Origin: Palsa-360 sp963710315 | GTDB taxonomy: Bacteria > Acidobacteriota > Terriglobia > Acidiferrales > UBA7541 | DNA: 64,000 bases | Assembly (NCBI GenBank): GCA_963710315.1 | Contig: CAVPZW010000008.1 | Coordinates: 1,054,001-1,118,000, forward strand | Direction: 5' to 3' | In this document: positions 59,887 to 64,000 of the stretch, piece by piece | How positions within the stretch are numbered: position 1 is the first letter of the stretch | Layout of the letters: every line of letters starts with the position of its first letter | Made by a program: the position numbers and the translations under genes | Notes under the pieces: generated by a model | Databases searched by the model: none | The model's input: the letters and a program-made list of their open reading frames with translations, nothing else | What the model was told of the DNA's origin: nothing

Positions 59887-60066
59887 ACCTACTGGCTTAC
59901 CTGGAAGAATGCTTCGATTGCTGCGAGGTTGCCAAGTCGGGGGCGTGTTTCTACCGCGTTCAATCCTAGCAGAGTCACATTCGATGTCAACGCAAGCCGC
60001 TGCAAAATGCCCGTAGATCGAAGAAAGCCGTGGATTTCCTTTCGAACAGAGAGCGCCTTCGAGATT

Positions 60067-60984
60067 CTACTTGCGAAATATTTCCGCGAGAGCGCCTGCC
60101 AGGTCAGGCTGTTGGAACCGGTAGCCGGATTCCGTCAGCGTCAACGGCTTCACCTTTTGGCTGACCAGAAGCAGGCTGTCCGCCATTTCTCCTAGCGCCA
60201 GCCGCAAGGCGAATGCGGGCGCGGGAAAAATGGCCGGCCGGTGCAGCGTCTTTGCCAGCACGCTGGTAAATTCGCTGTTGCGAACTGGATTCGGGGCCAC
60301 CACGTTGACAGGTCCGTTGAGGCTTGAATTGGCAAGCGCGAATTGCACGATGCCGATGACTTCCGCCAAGGTCACCCAGGACATCCACTGCCGCCCATCG
60401 CCAAGACGTCCGCCGGCGCCAAGTTTGAAGGGTAGCGCCATCCGCGGGAGCGCTCCACCGTGTGCCGCCAGAATGATTCCGAAGCGCAGGCTCACCACGC
60501 GCGCGCCGAATTCGGCCCCACGCGCGGTTTCCGCTTCCCATTCGCGGCAAAGTTCGGCAAGAAAATCATTGCCCGGCGCGCTTGCCTCCGTGAGCGTTTC
60601 ATCGCCGCGATTGCCGTAGTAGCCGATGGCCGATGCAGCCACGATCACCCGCGGCGGCCGCTGCATTATGGCAAGCGCTGCGATGAGTTGCCGCGTGGCG
60701 TCGATACGGCTGGTGCGCAGCAGTTGCTTGCGAGGAGCGTTCCACCTGCCGCCGGCAATGGACGCGCCCGCGAGATGAATGAGCGCGTCCGCGCCCTCGG
60801 ACGCTGCCGCGCCAAATTGCCCCGCCACGGGATCCCATGCGATGTCTTGTGCGCCGGTCCCGCCTGCGCTTTTTTGCGGCGTTCCGGGCCGCAGCAGCCG
60901 CGCGATCAAGTGGCCTTGCCCTTGCAGCCTTTCGATCAGCGCCGTTCCGAGGAATCCCGTCGAACCCGAAACAAGTATACGCAT
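60067..60984 (-). CDS. TIGR01777-family epimerase (extended SDR, YfcH-like)
   Basis: 305 aa. N-terminal Rossmann motif MRILVSGSTGFLGTALIERLQGQGH (GxTGFxG). AAEGADALIHLAGASIAGGRW, IVAASAIGYYGNRGDETLTEASAPG with the YxxxK-like region modified, RFGIILAAHGGALPRM and the C-terminal DUF1731-like part (PNPVRNSEFTSVLAKTLHRPAIFPAPAFALRLALGEMAD) fit TIGR01777. Likely NADP-dependent; substrate unknown. The gene is monocistronic. ATG 60984 with GGAGTGAG upstream. Confidence 0.9.
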   Translation of the reverse strand: MRILVSGSTGFLGTALIERLQGQGHLIARLLRPGTPQKSAGGTGAQDIAWDPVAGQFGAAASEGADALIHLAGASIAGGRWNAPRKQLLRTSRIDATRQLIAALAIMQRPPRVIVAASAIGYYGNRGDETLTEASAPGNDFLAELCREWEAETARGAEFGARVVSLRFGIILAAHGGALPRMALPFKLGAGGRLGDGRQWMSWVTLAEVIGIVQFALANSSLNGPVNVVAPNPVRNSEFTSVLAKTLHRPAIFPAPAFALRLALGEMADSLLLVSQKVKPLTLTESGYRFQQPDLAGALAEIFRK

Positions 60985-61195
60985 ATGGAAACTCACTCCG
61001 CTCGCATATACACGCTACTTTGCGGGCATGCCTCAGGTCAATTAATGAATTTTGGAAATACAAGTTTCATCGGCTTCGCAAAATTTGAATGAGTTGGAGG
61101 TTCAGGCGATCCACGAAGGGCCGATCGAGGTAGCACCAAGAAATCCGCAAACGGCGGGGGGTGCCAATGGCCGGGCGAGTTTCGCTAAGCGGCCG

Positions 61196-61861
61196 TCAGG
61201 CCTTTTTATCTCCAGCTGCACCGTTCTCATCGGATGCACCATGGCTGGCGGGCACAATGATTGGCGTGGGGGAGGGAGTCAAGGCTTTCGGTCCAGACGA
61301 TCCGTCCGCGGTTGACGGGCCCGAGCCGGTGGTCAGCAATTTATTCAGGATGGGGATATTTACGCGCTGCGATTCCACGAAATCCACGCCATCCGCGGTC
61401 AGCGTGAAGTCGGAGTTGTCCGACCGGCTGATGTAGCCCTTATTTCTAAGATACCACATGGTAAATTCCAAATAGTCGCGCGGGAACCCCATGCGCCTTT
61501 CCACTTCCAAAAGCGAAACTTCCGGTGTGTAGGGGTTGGTTCGCCGTTGGATGTACAGGAGCGCCAGCACCGCCAGGCGCCGGTTCAACTCGCCTTCCAT
61601 GCTGTCCATGAAATCAATCGAGGTGGACAGGGGGACCGGTTGAGGCCCCTCTTTCTTGAAAGCCGCGTCGTATTCGGTGCGGCGCGCCGGATTGGACAAC
61701 ACGTCATAGGCTTGTTTCAGCAGGAAGAATTTTTCAGCATCGCCGGTCTCCGGGTTGTCCGGGTGAAGGCGGACCGCCAGGAATCGATAGACACGGTGGA
61801 TGGTGTCGGGTTCGGCGTTGGGGCTGATTTGTAGGAACTCGTAGTAATCCGGAATTTCCAA
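61196..61861 (-). CDS. DnaJ-domain protein
   Basis: 221 aa. Residues 1-68 are a J domain: YYEFLQISPNAEPDTIHRVYRFLAVRLHPDNPETGDAEKFFLLKQAYDVLSNPARR, with HPD at 33-35. The middle third (LNRRLAVLALLYIQRRTNPYTPEVSLLEVERRMGFPRDYLEFTMWYLRNKGYI) resembles a winged-helix-like DNA- or protein-binding fold. The C-terminus is a Pro/Ser/Thr-rich tail. No Gly/Phe region or zinc fingers, so not a general DnaJ. Start TTG at 61861, well supported by AGGGAG six bases upstream. Possible role: recruiting Hsp70 to a specific client. Confidence 0.85.
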   Translation of the reverse strand: MEIPDYYEFLQISPNAEPDTIHRVYRFLAVRLHPDNPETGDAEKFFLLKQAYDVLSNPARRTEYDAAFKKEGPQPVPLSTSIDFMDSMEGELNRRLAVLALLYIQRRTNPYTPEVSLLEVERRMGFPRDYLEFTMWYLRNKGYISRSDNSDFTLTADGVDFVESQRVNIPILNKLLTTGSGPSTADGSSGPKALTPSPTPIIVPASHGASDENGAAGDKKA

Positions 61862-62042
61862 TTGGTTCTCCCTGCAAAGCCGCTTCGTTCTTATTCAGGA
61901 TAGCGCTACAACTCCGGGTCGTAAACACAACCATGTTGCCAGGGGTCCTAACGTTAACTGGCGGGAGCAAGTCGCTATCCAGCCACGCTTCGATCAAACT
62001 TGAAAACGGGTATCGCGGGCGGGTACACAGCTTTCCGCTCTT

Positions 62043-62537
62043 CTAGTCGTTTCGAGTGGGAAGATTCCTGGCCGTATAGTCGAAATTGACGGTGTCAATC
62101 GCAACCCGGATGCGATCGTGCGCCCGGTCCAGGCGGCTCAAAACCTTTGCCTGCAATCCCGCGTTTCCGGGATTGTCCTTTTCCTTGCTGCAGTCCAGCA
62201 TCGCTTTGTCCAACATGCGCATGCTCGTGGACAGGCGATCCGCCCATTGCATGTGCGCGTCAATTGCCGGAAGGTCGCGGGAACTGCCGCCTTTCACGTT
62301 GGCCTCTTTATTGATCTCGTCGATCGCTCCATCAATGTTGGCAATCGCCAGGCTTACTTCGTCCTGAGGCCCATTCTGGTTCTGATCCCCGGTCCGTTGC
62401 AGCAGCGCACGGGCCATTCTCAGATCATCCAGGACACGCACATAGCCCTGATGCTTTTGGCCGGCCAGCGCTGCACAGGGAAAAGACAAGACCAGCGCGA
62501 TTGCTATATTTAGGCATAATTTCGAGCTTCGTAACAT
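62043..62537 (-). CDS. secreted helical protein, unknown
   Basis: 164 aa. Signal peptide (KLCLNIAIALVLSFPCAALAGQK) and a helical mature part: YVRVLDDLRMARALLQRTG, SLAIANIDGAIDEINKEAN, MQWADRLSTSMRMLDKAMLDCSKE and GLQAKVLSRLDRAHDRIRVAIDTVNFDY. It looks like a small periplasmic helical bundle of unknown function. One cysteine in the mature protein. ATG 62537. The 211 bases upstream (62538-62748) separate it from the divergent moaD-moaE gene. Confidence 0.72.
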   Translation of the reverse strand: MLRSSKLCLNIAIALVLSFPCAALAGQKHQGYVRVLDDLRMARALLQRTGDQNQNGPQDEVSLAIANIDGAIDEINKEANVKGGSSRDLPAIDAHMQWADRLSTSMRMLDKAMLDCSKEKDNPGNAGLQAKVLSRLDRAHDRIRVAIDTVNFDYTARNLPTRND

Positions 62538-62748
62538 AAGGGGGAAGCCTCTTTACCCTCTCAGAATCCACTGAAAGATGGGCTTTGGCGATAGTACATC
62601 GTGCTATCGTGTCCCAAGAGTTATGACCAAGTTGGGCTGCCAGAGGTGATTCAAAGTGAAACTGCATGGGCCCATCTTCCGCACCCTGTGAAGCGTTCCC
62701 ACCTTGAGGGGAGTGGAACTTTCCTGTGCGCACAGATAGAATATTGGC

Positions 62749-63444
62749 ATGCGTGTACGTGTGCTGTTTTTCGGGCGGCTAAAAGACATTGTGGGCACTG
62801 CCGAGGAGCAGGCAGAGCTTTCCGAAGGAGCGCGTGTCGAGGACCTGTTCGAGCGCTATGGCAGGAATTTTCCGGAGCTTGCAAAGTTTCGCGCTTCGGT
62901 CGTGGCCTCTGTGAATCAAGAATTCGCGGAGTGGCGCAAGCCGCTTGCCTCGGGCGACGAAATTGCGTTTCTTCCTCCCGTCAGCGGCGGTGCAATGTCC
63001 GCCGGGGCCGCGGTTGAGGACGATCTGTACGGTTTGGTGCGAAAGCCCATCGAGACGCCGGAAATTGTGGCGCAACTGAAGGCCGCGCCCGATGGCGCGG
63101 TCGTCGTGTTTGAAGGAATCGTTCGCAATCATTCCGCCGGCCGCACCACGCTTTACCTGGAGTACGAAGCGTACGAGGCCATGGCTATCGGAAAGATGCG
63201 CGAAATCGGCGCGGAAATGCGCCAGAAATTTTCGATTCGGCGCTTCGCCATGATTCACCGGCTTGGCCGCCTGGAAATCGGCGAGACGGCGGTGTTGATC
63301 GCTGTGTGCTCGGCGCATCGCGCCGCCGCTTTCGACGCCTGCCGCTTCGGTATTGACACCCTGAAACGCAACGTGCCCATCTGGAAGAAGGAGTTTTTCC
63401 GCGACGGCGCCGTCTGGGCCGAGGGAGAAATTCCTTCCGCCTGA
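62749..63444 (+). CDS. moaDE: fused MoaD-MoaE molybdopterin synthase
   Basis: 231 aa. Residues 1-81 are MoaD: RVLFFGRLKDIVGTAEEQ ... FLPPVSGG, ending with the Gly-Gly that must carry the thiocarboxylate. The sequence continues AMSAGAAVEDDLYGLVRKPI into MoaE (residues ~92-231): VVFEGIVRNHSAGRTTLYLEYEAY, HRLGRLEIGETAVLIAVCSAHRAAAFDACRFGIDTLKRNVPIWKKEFF with the catalytic lysines. The fusion resembles mycobacterial MoaX, which needs cleavage after Gly-Gly. ATG at 62749; its ribosome binding site is weak. It would supply Moco to enzymes such as the molybdenum hydroxylase at the left edge. Confidence 0.92.
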   Translation: MRVRVLFFGRLKDIVGTAEEQAELSEGARVEDLFERYGRNFPELAKFRASVVASVNQEFAEWRKPLASGDEIAFLPPVSGGAMSAGAAVEDDLYGLVRKPIETPEIVAQLKAAPDGAVVVFEGIVRNHSAGRTTLYLEYEAYEAMAIGKMREIGAEMRQKFSIRRFAMIHRLGRLEIGETAVLIAVCSAHRAAAFDACRFGIDTLKRNVPIWKKEFFRDGAVWAEGEIPSA

Positions 63445-63566
63445 GCAATCCTTTTCGCGGGAGCAGGAATCTTATCTCTGTGCCCAAGCCATCGCTTCCT
63501 TGCTCCCCCCATCGCAAAAGTGCGCCGAAATTGGCCGGATGCCGTGCGAAATCTTTCCGCAGGGCC

Positions 63567-64000
63567 ATGGCTCTAGGGGGTTGCTGCGTGTTGTTGGCAA
63601 TGCTCGCAACGGCTGCGCTCAGGCCTCTCGCAGCGCACCCAGCAGACGAGCAGGACCAGCGCGGGCGCATTCGCTCCGAGGTCACCCTGGTCAGCGTGCT
63701 GGCCAGCGTGCTCGACAAGGATGGCCGTCCCGTACTCGGCCTCACGGCGGACCAGTTTGAGATCTATGAGGAAGGCGTCAAGCAACAGATCGCAAACCTC
63801 GACCCGGAAACGCAGCAGCCCCTCGACCTCGCTTTGATGATCGATTCGAGCCTAAGCGAAATCAAGGAACTGGAATTTGAGGCCGACGCGGCTTCGCGAT
63901 TCATCCAAAAACTGGTGCGTCCCGGCGATCGCCTGGCCGTGTACGAATTTGCCGACACCGTAACCCAGCTCGCGCCGTTTTCCTCGAATGTTCCGTCCTT
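63567..64000 (+). CDS. VWFA-related domain protein (partial, runs off right edge)
   Basis: The first 144 codons are visible from ATG 63567. A signal-like segment (ALGGCCVLLAMLATAALRPLAA) is followed by a VWFA-related domain: VTLVSVLASVLDKDGRPVLGLTADQFEIYEEGVKQQ and the MIDAS-like DxSxS in LALMIDSSLSEIK. This pattern fits the acidobacterial VWFA-related family (TIGR03436 type). A GTG at 63480 would lengthen the N-terminus by 29 residues, but the signal peptide fits 63567 better. Function unknown; such proteins are numerous in Acidobacteriota. Frame open to the window end. Confidence 0.8.
   Translation, partial: MALGGCCVLLAMLATAALRPLAAHPADEQDQRGRIRSEVTLVSVLASVLDKDGRPVLGLTADQFEIYEEGVKQQIANLDPETQQPLDLALMIDSSLSEIKELEFEADAASRFIQKLVRPGDRLAVYEFADTVTQLAPFSSNVPS

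Overview
The window looks like a chromosome segment of a GC-rich soil-type Acidobacteriota (probably Terriglobia-like). The inference rests on an acidobacterial-style VWFA-related protein at the right edge, Ig-like and matrixin surface proteins, and numerous intergenic palindromes; no rRNA or other definitive taxonomic marker is present. It is almost all core-genome material. I see no phage, plasmid, IS transposase gene or CRISPR array.

Layout. 0-11.8 kb: end of a molybdenum-hydroxylase 2Fe-2S subunit, hflX, pgsA with an overlapping AMMECR1 gene, a repeated secreted protein, a fused type I dehydroquinase-shikimate dehydrogenase gene, trpE, an NHL propeller protein, a thioredoxin-like ferredoxin and trpG. 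11.9-15.3 kb: trpD, sucC and sucD, all recognisable over full length but broken by many small frameshifts. 15.4-31.6 kb: ndk, DUF1161, DUF2905-xseA, lepA, a GNAT enzyme, pstS, a TPR-GAF-degenerate GGDEF protein followed by a crotonase, ribH-nusB, then sugar-nucleotide genes (phosphohexomutase, mannose-1-P guanylyltransferase, mannose-6-P isomerase) and a twice-frameshifted class I aminotransferase. 31.7-40.3 kb: coaD, a run of small secreted or membrane proteins of unknown role, a fossil of a PQQ-type sugar dehydrogenase, a thioredoxin-fold protein and a cytochrome-c-motif/Vgb propeller protein. 40.5-47.1 kb: a complete iscR-iscS-iscU-iscA-hscB-hscA-fdx-iscX iron-sulfur assembly operon with an IscR-like operator in front, then tRNA-Glu. 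47.8-52.1 kb: four minor type IV pilin-like genes. 52.4-64 kb: a rhomboid-TPR protein, a matrixin/Ig-repeat surface operon, an SDR-like epimerase, a DnaJ-domain protein, a fused MoaD-MoaE gene and a partial VWFA protein.

The most striking feature not explained by genes is a set of intergenic palindromic elements in several unrelated sequence families. Four families (about a dozen copies) share one architecture: a GTAG foot, a short hairpin, a spacer, then the same hairpin inverted. That is the layout of REP doublets (REPINs) moved by RAYT transposases. Several copies sit exactly on TAG stop codons. Two further families (CTCTGTG-type and CATTCCGAGCG-type) form long hairpins without the foot.

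Reliability. Gene identities come from reading conserved motifs, not from database searches. Start codons are chosen by ribosome binding site and family fit. The concentrated frameshifts at 11.9-15.3 kb and 30.9-31.6 kb are more likely base-calling or assembly errors than true gene decay, because they are mostly one-base homopolymer changes in housekeeping genes.
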